Part shown: positions 32,097 through 43,642 of the stretch, piece by piece
How the letters are laid out: each line of letters starts with the position of its first letter
How positions within the stretch are numbered: the first letter of the stretch is position 1
Assembly: GCA_039707655.1 (NCBI GenBank)
Contig: CM077672.1
Coordinates: forward strand, 456,174,390-456,238,389
Source of the DNA: Elymus sibiricus
Taxonomy: Eukaryota; Streptophyta; Magnoliopsida; Poales; Poaceae
DNA length: 64,000 bases
Direction: 5' to 3'
Position numbers and translations under genes: made by a program
The notes under the pieces: model-generated
Database searches by the model: none
Told to the model about the DNA's origin: nothing
The model's input: only the letters and a program-made list of their open reading frames with translations

Positions 32097-32767
32097 CCTG
32101 ACTCATTACCTTTGTCGAGTTCCCAATCTTCAGAGTTGCGTTTAATTCTTTCCAGAAGATCCCATCTGAATTCAATAGTTTTCTTCATAAAGGAGCCAGT
32201 CGAAGAAGAATCGAGCGTAGTTTGATTATCATGAGAAAGCCGAGCATAAAAATTCTGTAAGATAATTTCTTTTGAGAGGTCATGATTGGGGCATGTGTAC
32301 ATCATTTACTTAAGCCTCCCCCAAGCTTGAGCGATGCTTTCTCCATCACGAGGCCAAAAATTATATATATAATTCCGATCATGATGAACCAAATTCATAG
32401 GATAAAATTTCTGATGGAATTCTAGTTTCAATCGGTTCCAGTCCCATGTATCAGTATCATCACATAGCCTATACCTCATTAATGCATTTCCCTCCAAAGA
32501 TAAAGGGAATACTTTCTTCTTAACTCCATCTCTGGATAAACCTGCAAGCTTAAACAATCCACAAATTTGATCGACATAGATCAAGTGCATATCAGGATGT
32601 ACCGTTCCATCTCCTGCATAAGGATTAGCTAGCAGTTTCTCTATCATACTCGGAGGAATCTCATAATAAATATTTTCATTAGGTGCAGTAGGTTGAGGAG
32701 CAATTATTTGTGTTTCCGGTCGAGGTGAAGATACCCCGAACAAACCCCTCAAAGGATTACTTTCCAT
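32097..32767 (-). pseudogene. Athila gag, N-terminal part (element D)
   Basis: The minus strand encodes about 223 residues from the ATG at 32765-32767. Typical Athila gag blocks are present: a long acidic N-terminus, IYVDQICGLFKLAG, KVFPLSLEGNA, WDWNRLKLEFHQKFYP and IAQAWGRLK, then MMYTCPNHDLSKEIILQNFY. One in-frame stop lies between the last two (32306-32308). The frame continues through IKRNSEDWELDKGNES until the chimeric junction with C's LTR at about 32096, so the zinc-knuckle end is missing. Gag would form the virus-like particle; this copy cannot. Confidence 0.88.
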
Positions 32768-32844
32768 AGTGACAAGTGACAGTAAATTTCAGCACGTAAT
32801 ATAAATGTTTCCTTACCAAATTCCACTCACCAAAGGCGCTTCAC

Positions 32845-32862
32845 TCCCCGGAAATGGCGCTA
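32845..32862 (-). other. Element D primer-binding site
   Basis: TAGCGCCATTTCCGGGGA on the minus strand, 11 nt past the LTR; it is a variant of the element F site TGGCGCCGTTGCTGGGGA. Confidence 0.7.
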
Positions 32863-32873
32863 GAAAAGAGTCT

Positions 32874-34399
32874 TGATGACCCACAAGTATAGGGGATCAA
32901 TCGTAGTCCTTTCGATAAGTAATAGTGTCGAACCCAACGAGGAGCAGAAGGAAATGACAAGCGATTTTCAGCAAGGTATTTTCTGCAAGCACTGAAATTA
33001 TCGGTAACAAGTAGTTTGATAGCAAGATAATTTGTAACAAGTGACAAGTAGCAATAGTAACAAAGAGTGCAGCAAGGTGGCCCAATCCTTTTTATAGCAA
33101 AGGACAAGCCGGAACGATCTCTTATAGTAAGTAAAGCGTTCTCGAGGACACATGGGAATTTCATCTAGTCACTTTCATCATGTTTGTTTGATTCGCGTTC
33201 GCTACTTTGATAATTTGATATGTGGGTGGACCTGTGCTTGGGTGCTGTTCTTACTTGAACAAACCTCCCACTTATGATTACCCCCTCTCGCAAGCATCCG
33301 CAACTACGAAAGAAGAAATAAGATAACTCTAACCATAGCATTAAACATATGGATCCAAATCAGCCCCTTACGGAATAGCGCATAAACTAGGGTTTAAGCT
33401 TCTGTCACTCTAGCAACCCATCATCTAATTACTACTCGACAATGCATTCCCTTAGGCCCAAAGATGGTGAAGTGTCATGTAGTCGACGTTCACACGACAC
33501 CACTAAGGGAATCAACAACATACATATCATCAAAGTATCTAACGAATACCAAATTCACATGATTACTTATGACAAGACTTCTCCCATGTCCTCAAGAACA
33601 AAAGTAACTACTCACAAATCATATTCATGTGCAAGATCAGAGGGGTGTTGAATAGCATAATAGATCTGAACATATAATCTTCCACCAAATAAACCAACTA
33701 GCATCAACTACAAGATGTAATCAACACTACTAGCAACCCACAGGTACCAATCTGAGGTTTTGAGACAAAGATTGAATACAAGAGATGAACTAGGGTTTGA
33801 GATGAGATGGTGCTGGTGAAGATGTTGATGAAGATTAGTCCTCCCACGATGAGTGGATCGCTGGTGATGTCGATGGCGATGATTTCCCCCTCCCGGAGGG
33901 AAGTATCCCTGGCAGAATCTCTCCGCCGGAGTGCAAAAGTGCTCCTGTCCAAGTTCCGCCTCGAGACGGTGGCGCACCGTCCCGAAAGTCTTCTCTATAT
34001 TTTTTCTAGGGCAAATGCACTTATATACCAGAAAATGGGGGCCAGAGGCTGGCCAGGGGCCCCACGAGGTACCAGGGCGCGCCGGGGGGGGGGGGGGTGG
34101 CGCGCCCTGGTGCCTCGTGGGCACGTGGGTGGCCCCCTCTGGTACTTCTTGCTTCCAGTATTTTTTATTTATTCCAAAATAAATCTCCGTAAAATTTCAG
34201 CTCATTTGGAGATGTGCAGAATAGGTATCTCTGACATAGCTTTTTCAGGTCCTGAATTCCAGCTGCCGGCAATCTCCCTCCTTGTGTAAATCTTGCATAT
34301 TAAGAGAGAAAAGGCATTAGAATTGCTCCACAAAGTGTTATATTGATGAAAAACACTATAAATAACAGTAGCAAAACATCATGCAAAATGGACATATCA
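32874..34399 (-). repeat. Element D, 5' LTR (1526 bp)
   Basis: Complete LTR in reverse, matching 39596-41114. GC-rich hairpin arms 34063-34083 and 34099-34119 with 14 G in the loop; the reverse TATA is at 34021-34027. Confidence 0.9.
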
Positions 34400-37192
34400 T
34401 ATACTCTTGATGATCTTAAGGGCATTAGTCCCACTCTATGTCAGCACAAAATTAATATGGAGCCTGATGCTAAACCAGTTGTCGACCACCAACGACGATT
34501 AAATCCTAAGATGAAAGAGGTGGTAAGAACAGAAATATTAAAACTTCTGGAAGTAGGTATAATCTATCCCATAGCTGATAGTAGATGGGTAAGTCTCGTT
34601 CATTGTGTCCCTAAGAAAGGAGGTATTACCGTTGTTCCTAATGATAAAAATGAACTCATTCCTCAAAGAATTGTAACTGGTTATAGGATGGTAATTGATT
34701 TTAGAAAATTAAACAATGCTACTAGAAAAGATCATTACCCCTTACCTTTTATTGATCAAATGTTAGAAAGATTGTCTAAGCATACACACTTTTGTTTCCT
34801 AGATGGTTATTTTGGTTTTTCTCAAATACCCGTATCACAACCCGATCAAGAGAAAACCACCTTTACTTGTCCTTTTGGAACTTATGATTATAGACGTATG
34901 CCTTTTGGTTTATGCAATGCACCTACTACCTTTCAAAGATGTATGACTGCTATATTCTCTGACTTTTGTGAAAAGATTGTTGAGGTGTTCATGGATGATT
35001 TCTGCGTTTACGGAACTTCTTTTGATGATTGCTTAAGCAACCTTGATCGAGTTTTGCAGAGATGTGAAGAAACTAATCTTGTCTTGAATTGGGAGAAGTG
35101 CCACTTTATGGTGAATGAAGACATTGTCTTGGGGCATAAAATTTCTGAAAGAGGTATTGAAGTTGATAAAGCTAAGGTTGATGCTATTGAGAAAATGCCA
35201 TGCCCTAAAGATATTAAAGGTTAAAGAAGTTTCCTAGGTCATGCTGGTTTCTATAAGAGATTTATTAAAGACTTCTCTAAAAATTCTAGGCCTCTTACCA
35301 ATCTTTTGCAAAAAGATGTTCCATTTGTTTTTGATGATGATTGTCTAGAAGCCTTTGAAACTCTTAAGAAAGCCTTAACCACTGCACCTATTGTTCAACC
35401 ACCTGATTGGAATTTGCCTTTTGAAATTATGTGTGATGCTAGTGATTATGTTGTTGGTGCTGTTCTAGGACAGAGAGTTGATAAGAAATTAAATGTTATC
35501 CATTATGCTAGTAAAACTCTAGACAGTGCCCAAAGAAATTGTGCTACTACTGAGAAATAATTTCTAGCAGTTGTGTTTGCATGCGATAAATTCAGATCTT
35601 ACATAGTTGATTCTAAAGTAACTGTTCACACCGATCATGTTGCTATTAAATATTTTATGGAAAAGAAAGATGCTAAACCTAGACTCATTAGGTGGGTTTT
35701 ATTGCTACAAGAATTTGACTTGCATATTATTGATAGAAAGGGAGCTAAGAATCCCGTAGCAGATAATTTGTCTAGAATGGAAAATGTTCTTGATGACCCA
35801 CTACCTATTAATGATGATTTTCCTGATGAACAATTAGCTATCATAAATGCTTCTCGTAATACTCCATGGTATGCAGACTATGATAATTATATTGTTGCTA
35901 AATTTATACCACCTAGTTTCACATACCAACAAAAGAAAAAGTTCTTTGATTTAAGACATTACTTCTGGGATGACCCACATCTTTATAAAGAAGGAGTAGA
36001 TGGTATTATTAGACGTTGTATACCTGAGCATGAACATGAACAAATCCTACGGAAGTGTCATTCTGAGGCTTACGGAGGACACCATGCGGGAGACAGAACT
36101 GCACACAAGGTATTACAATCTGGTTTTTATTGGCCTACTCTTTTCAAGGATGCTCATAAGTTTGTCCTATCTTGTGATGAATGTCAAAGAATTGGTAATG
36201 TTGGTAGACGTCAGGAAATGCCTATGAATTATTCACTTGCTATTGAACCATTTGATGTTTGGGGATTTGATTATATGGGACCTTTTCCTAAATCCAATGG
36301 GTATACACATATTTTAGTTGCTGTTGATTACGTTACTAAGTGGGTAGAAGCTATTCCAACTAGTAGTGCTGATCATAACACTTCTATTAAAATGCTTAAA
36401 GAAGTTATTTTCCCAAGGTTCAGAGTCCCTAGATATGTAATGACTGATGGTGGTTCACATTTTATTCATGGTGCATTCCGTAAATTGCTTGCTAAATATG
36501 ATGTCAACCATAGAATTACATCTCCCTATCACCCTCAAACTAGTGGTCAAGTTGAAGTGAGCAATAGAGAAATAAAATTAATTTTGCAAAAAACCGTCAA
36601 TAGATCTAGAAAGAATTGGTCTAAGAAACTTGACGATGCATTATGGGCTTATAGAACTGCTTATAAAAATTCTATGGGTATGTCTCCTTATAAAATGGTT
36701 TATGGAAAAGCATGTCATTTACCTCTTGAGTTAGAACATAAAGCATATTGGGCAATTAAAGAACTCAATTATAATTTTAAACTTGCGGGTGAAAAGAGGT
36801 TATTTGATATTAGCTCATTAGATGAATGGAGAACCCAAGCTTATGAAAATGCCAACTTGTTTAAAGAAAAAGTTAAAAGTTGGCATGATAGAAGAATTCA
36901 AAAACGGGAATTTAAAGTGGGTGAGCAAGTGCTATTGTACAATTCTTGCTTGAGATTCTTTGCAGGAAAACTTCTCTCTAAATGGGAAGGACCGTATATC
37001 ATCAAAGAAGTTTATCGCTCCGGAGCCATCAAAATAAACAACTCCGAAGGCACTAATCCGAGAGTGGTGAATGGGCAAAGAATCAAGAACTATATTTCAG
37101 GTAGTCCCATTAATGTTGAAACTAATATTATTGAAACAATTACACCGGAGGAATACATAAGAGAGACCTTCCGGAACATTCCAGAACCCTGA
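34400..37192 (+). pseudogene. Athila pol: reverse transcriptase, RNase H, integrase (element C)
   Basis: One frame runs from 34400 to the TGA at 37190 with two stops (35222-35224 and 35558-35560). RT: WVSLVHCVPKKGGITVV, YRMVIDFRKLNNATRKDHYP, PFGLCNAPTTFQRCM and the catalytic FMDD at 34988-34999. RNase [34 protein letters not shown]. Integrase: an HHCC-type zinc region ([13 protein letters not shown] then CDECQ, about 36070-36190), the first catalytic Asp in FDYMGPFPK (36263-36289), TDGGSHF and GQVEVSNRE. The second stop replaces the Glu of EKEFLAVV, one base change from GAA. Gag and protease are missing upstream because element D's LTR directly precedes the RT. Expression as a full polyprotein is not possible. 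Confidence 0.93.
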
Positions 37193-37214
37193 AAAGGAAG
37201 AGGTATGTGATACG

Positions 37215-37220
37215 GTAAGT
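37215..37220 (+). other. Possible splice donor after pol
   Basis: CG|GTAAGT lies 23 nt after the pol stop. A candidate acceptor (TTTTTCTGACAAATCTAG, ending 37521) lies just before the next ORF. This is a consensus match only. Confidence 0.25.
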
Positions 37221-37320
37221 AAACCGACTCCAAAAATTCCATAAAAATACTTTCTGTCAGTTTTGGAATATTAGAAAAAATACAAAAATAAGAAACAACC
37301 GAGGGGACCCACCTGGTGCC

Positions 37321-37445
37321 CACGAGCACCAGGGCGCGCCACCCCCCCAGGCGCGCCCTGGTGGCTCGTGGGCCCCTCGTGAGCCTTCCCGACTCCGTTT
37401 TCTCCTGGATTACTTGTTTTGCAAGATAAAAATTCTTTATATATA
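37321..37445 (+). promoter_or_regulatory. Hairpin-plus-TATA module inside element C
   Basis: CACGAGCACCAGGGCGCGCC (37321-37340) pairs with 37350-37370 (20 of 21 positions), followed by TATATATA at 37438-37445. The same hairpin precedes the TATA boxes of the LTRs of C, D, F and G. It lies between the integrase and the extra ORF at 37528, about 80 bp before its ATG. Confidence 0.6.
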
Positions 37446-37527
37446 CTCCCGTATGTTTTGACCACCGTATCGTAGAAATCTCCTCTGTTCTTGTTTCGTG
37501 CTATTTTTCTGACAAATCTAGATCGCT

Positions 37528-37980
37528 ATGGCTCCACCAAGCTCTTCCAAGGACAAGTTCTACGAGAAGGTCATCAACCCCTACCTACCGGAGGTGATGA
37601 AACACCCTCAAGCTATTGAGATGCGTGAGGGGGTGTTTCACATCCGGGATGTTCAAGGACCCAAGAAGACCGGGAGCGTGGAGGCCAGGCTCGAGGCGGT
37701 GGAGCAGGAGATTTTCAAGTGCCAAGGGATGGTGGAACGTGGACTTAGCGCCAACCACTCCATGATCACGGAATTCACCCGTGATCACAAGGTGGAGGGC
37801 CAATCGATGGGGGACATCATCTTCAAGCTTAATGAACGAATCGACTATCTCCAAGGCCAAATCTATGATCTTCAAAACCAAAATTTTGAGTATGAGGCAA
37901 GATTCAAAGGTAGGAGTTTAGCTGCAAGTTTCAGGACTCCGGAGACTCGTTCATCTTTTTATGATGGAGAACCTATGTGA
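37528..37980 (+). CDS. Element C extra ORF, predicted coiled-coil protein
   Basis: An uninterrupted frame of 150 residues, downstream of integrase where some Athila elements carry an env-like gene. It starts MAPPSSSKDKFYEKVINPYL. Residues about 50-125 have heptad-like spacing of hydrophobic residues (ARLEAVEQEIFKCQGMV.., IIFKLNERIDYLQGQIYDL), pointing to a coiled coil. There is no signal peptide or membrane segment, so it does not resemble an envelope protein. Function is unknown. It is intact although pol upstream is broken. The hairpin and TATA module before it suggest its own promoter. Confidence 0.65.
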   Translation: MAPPSSSKDKFYEKVINPYLPEVMKHPQAIEMREGVFHIRDVQGPKKTGSVEARLEAVEQEIFKCQGMVERGLSANHSMITEFTRDHKVEGQSMGDIIFKLNERIDYLQGQIYDLQNQNFEYEARFKGRSLAASFRTPETRSSFYDGEPM

Positions 37981-39561
37981 TGGAAGCCGGAGGACAAGCT
38001 CACCACTTCATCACCACCACCATCACCGAAGAAGGAAACTTGAGCACCCGGGTATGGGCACTCCCCTTGGCTTGTGCCAAGCTTGGGGGAGGTGCCCCAG
38101 TATTGTATCACCATCACTTTTATTATCTTTACCTATTTTTAGTTCGATCCTTAGTTATTTCGTGATCTACTTGAATAAAAGTTTAGTATGATTTATTTTT
38201 GAGTGTTAGTTTCGTGATCTATCTATCTATGTAATTGAGTTGAGAGTTATATAATAAAGAGTAGTTTGAGTTTTTGCTTCTTTACTTTCATGTTTCAATC
38301 TTAGCAATGAATATAATGAAAAAGATCATATGCTAATCTTATGGAAAGTAATGACATTACATAAAGAAAAGTATAAGTGGTAAAATTTATTGGAAGTTAA
38401 CAAACTTAGCATTAGTCAATGATGCAATTCATGAAAAAGTTAATAAGGGAAGAGAAGATTCACATGCAAATATACTATCTTGGACATCTTTTATGATTGT
38501 GAGCCACCATTAAGTATTTTATGTCAAATTGTTGACGTTGGACAAGGAAGACAACGTAATGAATTATGTTTGTTCATATTCACATAAAAGTTATATTGTT
38601 ATAGATCCTCCAACATGTGGTGCTTGCCCAATATCTTTGCTAGCGAAAAATCCACACCAGGTAGAGATACTACTTGTGCATCCAAAACCCTTAAACCCAG
38701 TTTCATGTCATGAGAGTCCACTATATCTACCTACGGATTGAATAAAATCCTTCAAGTAAGTTGTCATCGGTGCAAAAAGCAATAAAAATTGCCTCTAAAT
38801 ATGTCTAAACTTTTATTGTAAGGGAAATAAGCTTTGTACAAACTTGTGATGGTAAAGAAATAAAAGCGACAGACTGCATAATAAAGGTTGCTATCACAAG
38901 GGGCAATATAAAGTGACGTTCCTTTGCATTAAGAGCTTGTGCATCCAACAACAAAAAGTGCATGACAACCTCTGCTTCCCTCTGTGAAGGGCCTATCCTT
39001 TACTTTTATGTATTTACTTTTTATGCAAGAGTCAATAGTGTTCTCCTCTACTTCTTTTTTATTTTTCTCTTTTGCAAGCATCATGTGGTGGGGAAAGATG
39101 TAGGCATATATATCCAGTTGGATATGAGTGATCATGAGTTATTATTGTTGACATCACCCTTGAGGTGAATGAGTTGGGAGGCGAAATCACAAGCCCCTAT
39201 CTTTCTATGTGTCTGGCTGAAACTTTTTGCTCCATATATATGTCGTGAGTGTTAGCAATCATAGAAGACTAAATGATGGTTGAGTATGTGGACTTGCTAA
39301 AAAGCTCCTACATGAGACCCTTCCTGAAAATATGATGAATTGCAATTGCATTGTTGACTGAGAACATAGTTTGTTAGTTTTCAAGAAAGTTTATGCCTTA
39401 TACTTCATTGTTGTGATGAATTGTTACTTGCTCATGAGAAGTTTTATGAAAATAAATATTGCTGTTATAATAATGATCATGATGCTACTATGTCCATATT
39501 TTGTTTTTATCGACACCTCTCTCTCTAAACATGTGGACATGATTATCGATATCGGCTTTCG
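37981..39561 (+). other. Element C 3' internal non-coding region
   Basis: It contains a PPT-like stretch (CCAAGCTTGGGGGAGGTGCCCC-like, 38078-38099) and blocks shared with element F (about 38660-38740 and 38965-39000). No coding domain is seen. Confidence 0.6.
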
Positions 39562-39595
39562 CTTGAGGACAAGCGAGGTCTAAGCTTGGGAGAGT
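39562..39595 (+). other. Element C pre-PPT motif and polypurine tract
   Basis: CTTGAGGACAAG (39562-39573), then TAAGCTTGGGAGAGT (39581-39595) directly before the 3' LTR. Confidence 0.8.
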
Positions 39596-41114
39596 TGATA
39601 CGTCCATTTTGCATCATGTTTTGCTACTATTATTTATAGTGTTTTTAATCAATATAACACTTTGTGGAGCAATTCTAATGCCTTTTCTCTCTTAATATGC
39701 AAGACTTACACAAGGAGGGAGATTGCTGGCAGCTGGAATTCTGGACCTGAAAAAGCGATGTCAGAGATACCTATTTTGCACATCTCCAAATGAGCTGAAT
39801 TTTATGGAGATTTATTTTGGAATAAATAAAAAATACTAGAAGAAATAAATACCAGAGGGGGCCACCCAGGAGCCCACGAGGCACCAGGGCGCGCCACCCC
39901 CCCAGACGCGCCCTGGTGGCTCGTGGGGCCCCTGGCCAGCCTCTGGCCCCCATTTTCTGGTATATAAGTCCATTTGCCCTAGAAAAAATATAGAGAAGAC
40001 TTTCGGGACGGTGCGCCGCCGTCTTGAGGCGGAACTTGGGCAGGAGCACTTTTGCTCTCCGGCGGAGAGATTCTGCCGGGGATACTTCCCTCCGGGAGGG
40101 GGAAAACGTCGCCATCGACATCACCAGCGATCCTCTCATCGTGGGAGGACCAATCTTCATCAACATCTTCACTAGCACCATCTCATCTCAAACCCTAGTT
40201 CATCTCTTGTATTCAATCTTTGTCTCAAAACCTCAGATTGATACCTGTGAGTTGCTAGTAGTGTTGATTACATCTTGTAGTTGATGCTAGTTGGTTTATT
40301 TGGTGGAAGATTATATGTTCAGATCTTATATGCTATTCAATACCCCTCTAATCTTGGACATGAATATGATTTGTGAGTAGTTACTTTTGTTCTTGAGGAC
40401 ATGGGAGAAGTCTTGTCATAAGTAATCATGTGAATTTGGTATTCGTTTGATATTTTGATGATATGTATGTTGTTGATTCTCTTAGTGGTGTCGTGTGAAC
40501 GTCGACTACATGACACTTCACCATCTTTGGGCCTAAGGGAATGCATTGTGGAGTAGTAATTAGATGATGGGTTGCTAGAGTGACAGAAGCTTAAACCCTA
40601 GTTTATGCGCTATTCCGTAAGGGGCTGATTTGGATCCATATGTTTAATGCTATGGTTAGAGTTATCTTAATTCTTCTTTCGTAGTTGCGGATGCTTGCGA
40701 GAGGGGGTAATCATAAGTGGGAGGCTTGTTCAAGTAAGAACAGCACCCAAGCACCGGTCCACCCACATATCAAATTATCAAAGTAGCAAACGTGAATCAA
40801 ACAAACATGATGAAAGTGACTAGATGAAATTTCCATGTGTCCTCGAGAACGCTTTGCTTACTATAAGAGATCGTTCCGGCTTGTCCTTTGCTACAAAAAG
40901 GATTGGGACACTTTGCTGCACTCTTTGTTACTATTGCTACTTGTCACTTGTTACAAATTATCTTGCAATCAAACTACTCGTTACCGATAATTTCAGTGTT
41001 TGCAGAAAACACCTTGCTGAAAACCGCTTGTCATTTCCTTCTGCTCCTCGTTGGGTTTGACACTCTTACTTATCGAAAGGACTACGATTGATCCCCTATA
41101 CTTGTGGGTCATCA
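39596..41114 (+). repeat. Element C, 3' LTR (1519 bp)
   Basis: TGATACGTCCATTTTGCATC .. CTTGTGGGTCATCA. Hairpin arms 39875-39895 and 39905-39925; TATATAAG at 39961-39968, 35 bp downstream. Confidence 0.93.
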
Positions 41115-41119
41115 GATAT

Positions 41120-42313
41120 CAAGGCCAGCTTCCTTACACCCGACAAAGTGATACCATTAACCTTTGTCACTGTCATGTATGATTGACCACAACAGTGAGC
41201 TCTATACAAGTAACTGTGAACCTGGTATATGATCCTGATGAACCCTTGCTTACCTTTCCCTGGTAACGGCACCACGCCTGTGTTCTGAGCTGCTTTCGGC
41301 CATCCAGGGTGGATGCCGACTTTATATTTCTCTTTTCAACAACTGGCCCATGTTCTGAGCTGCTTTTCGGCCGTCTGGGACAGCTGTTGAGTTTCTTTTT
41401 GTAGCAGTGACCCTATGCTCTGAGCTGTTCTTCGGCCATCTTAGGGAACTGCTACATTCTTCTTATCAACACTACCTCATGCTCTGAGCTGCTTTTCAGC
41501 CGTCTTGAGCCATGGTTGAGTTATTTCAGTAATGTCCCAGATCTGAGTTATAAAGTCCGTTCTGGTGGCTACTAATTTATTTGCCAATTTTATGCAAAGG
41601 TTCGGATGATCATTGCCCTACAGTTAAAGCTTGAGAGATGATAGACTTGCCATGTAAACGTTGTTGCATGGTCATAGGAACAAGGATATTGTACTTACCA
41701 GCATCTATGGTCACACGAAGAATTGAGGATATCAATGGCCAAGCTCTTTTCCGCAAAGGATTCAGAAAAAGAGAACGATAATGAAGGAGCAAGCCTGGCA
41801 ATACAGGTGTGATAATGGTTGCATGAACAACATGGTACGGATACCCAAGGCAGTCTGATTCCGTATCGATCACCATGAATATACACCCAAGGGATATGAT
41901 TCTTAGCATTGTTTTGAACCCGGAGGATATGCATCTACTTGAGTAATCTAATGCAAGGATTAATGGTTTCATGCTCACCGAGGAAATTTGTTCACAACTC
42001 TATTCAGTACTATGAGTGCTGGATAGACGAATGTCACGTCAATAGGGAAATCACTCCCGGACTTATGGAAATTCTAGTCATGATCACATATCAGTTGAGC
42101 CAGCAGCTATGACGGAATTGGAGTCAGCGTAATGATGAACATCTGAAGGAAGACCTGTCAGAATATGGGTACGGTGAAGCAAACCACCTCCGAGCAAGGT
42201 AATCAGATCATATGAACTTCATTGGGAACATCATATGAAGGAAAAAGGATACCCGAGTTGGAAACGGTTTCCTTAAGTCAGAATATTCATGCTTGTTCCC
42301 GGAGCACCCAAAT
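41120..42313 (+). other. Element B internal region, 3' part (non-coding)
   Basis: It resumes after the GATAT repeat. It contains the minisatellite at 41281-41510 and no protein domain. Confidence 0.65.
41281..41510 (+). repeat. Minisatellite, four units of 64-70 bp
   Basis: TG(T/C)TCTGAGCTG(C/T)T..TTCGGCC(A/G)TC recurs at 41281, 41351, 41416 and 41480. The conserved core is about 30 bp and the spacer between cores varies. Confidence 0.85.
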
Positions 42314-42347
42314 CTCGAGGACGAGATTTATCGTAAGGGGGTAGGTT
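42314..42347 (+). other. Element B pre-PPT motif and polypurine tract
   Basis: CTCGAGGACGAG (42314-42325), then AAGGGGGTAGGTT ending at 42347, directly before TGTAACACCCC. Confidence 0.8.
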
Positions 42348-43642
42348 TGTAACACCCCAATTTTTGGCCCTTTCTTTTTCTTTTGGGTTTCTTCGAATTT
42401 TTATTTGGAGTTTCTTTTTCCGTGGCTATGTGGTCTTAAAACCTGGGGAGACCATCTCTTCTGCCTCTCCCAAGTGGCTTGTCACTCCCAAATCTTTCCC
42501 AAGACCATTCCATTTCCATCTTAGCCCAACTCCAAATTCTTTTCTAGGGAATATTCCTTTTTCTATTAAAGGAATAACCCTGTTAACTCTAGGTTGTGAA
42601 GCAACCTATATTTCTGCCATTCCAAAAATTCCCACAAAATTCTCATAAATTCTTTGGATCATATCTTCCACAAATATGTCAAAACCCATCCTTGCCTAGT
42701 ACAAAAATAATTCTGGAATATTCATTTTCCATTCTGTCCAAAATGGCACTTTGTGAAGGAAGTGCCATTTATATTTTCTTGATTGCCCTCAAACTTTTTG
42801 AGCACTCTTTCATATCCAAATAAATGCCACATGCCAAAATTCAGCTTCATTTTCCTAGTAAATCTTCCCCAGCAAATTTCCAAAGTTTCTGTCTAGAGAG
42901 AAGCTTTGTGAAGGAAGTACTATCTAGGCTAATCCAAATGCGTTGAAATTTTGGTAGATCATCTATATGAGCAAATCTTTACTCTCCACCAAATTTCACC
43001 TCCATCCAACAATCTATGTGAGCACACCTTCAAATTTTGCTTCTGGTGACAATTATAGTTTGTGAAGCAACTATATTTTATATTGCTTCATAAAATCTGA
43101 AATTAATCCAGGACCCAAACATCCCTATATCCTGTGAGCATGCCAAAATTCACATCATTTTGCCAAGCCATTGTGAAGGAAGTACCATTTTTATTTATCC
43201 AAATGGTATGAAATTTTTGCAGTGCCTTCATATGACCAAATAATAATCCTACACCAAATTTCAGCTCAATCCAATCATCTATGTGACTGCTACTTCATGA
43301 TCTATTTTCTGGACCAGTTTTTGCAATTGTGAAGCAACTATGTTAAATCCTGGTCCAAATCTTTTCAAAATCCACAGGATGGTGGTCCTTCGTACCCTAA
43401 ACCTCTGTGACATCCTGGTTAACCCTGATCCCATCCCATTTGACCACAATTTCATGCCCAAGTTTGCTACAACAAACTTCTGTTGATGCTACCCACTAGC
43501 ACAAAGGTGCTATAAGCTAACCAAAACCTCAGTGTTTATCCATCTAGTAGGGTCCACACTCTAGACATCTTTTTCTCGCCCAGAATGCACCGCGTGCGCC
43601 TGTGCACGCGGTGACCACGCGGTCTGGCGTGCCAAAAGCGTG
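42348..43642 (+). repeat. Element B, 3' LTR, first part
   Basis: It matches the 5' LTR from 25499 to about 26830 with small differences, including loss of 44 bp that correspond to 26321-26364. Interrupted at 43642 by solo LTR G. Confidence 0.92.

Larger units (their letters stand above)
32096..34399 (-). mobile_element. Element D: reverse-oriented Athila fragment (5' LTR + gag) inside C
   Basis: On the minus strand it runs from a full LTR (34399 to 32874, starting TGATATGTCC) through the primer site and gag to a break at about 32096. It belongs to the same family as C. The break occurs in an A-run shared by both parts. A second insertion into C followed by deletion of the intervening DNA explains the layout best. 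Confidence 0.8.
31703..41114 (+). mobile_element. Element C: Athila-type Gypsy retrotransposon with internal rearrangement
   Basis: The outer ends TGATACGTCCATTTTGC.. (31703) and ..TTGTGGGTCATCA (41114) are flanked by GATAT on both sides (31698-31702, 41115-41119). Only the first 393 bp of the 5' LTR remain; then comes a reverse-oriented segment (D) with gag and a full LTR; from 34400 the plus strand continues with pol, an extra ORF, a PPT and the 3' LTR. Its own gag and protease are missing. The length of 9.4 kb and LTR of 1.5 kb fit Athila-clade families such as WHAM; the name is not confirmed. Confidence 0.9.

Noticed and set aside
37528..37980. Envelope-like protein at the env position of element C
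   Set aside because: No signal peptide, membrane span or glycosylation-rich region is seen; the sequence is a soluble coiled coil.
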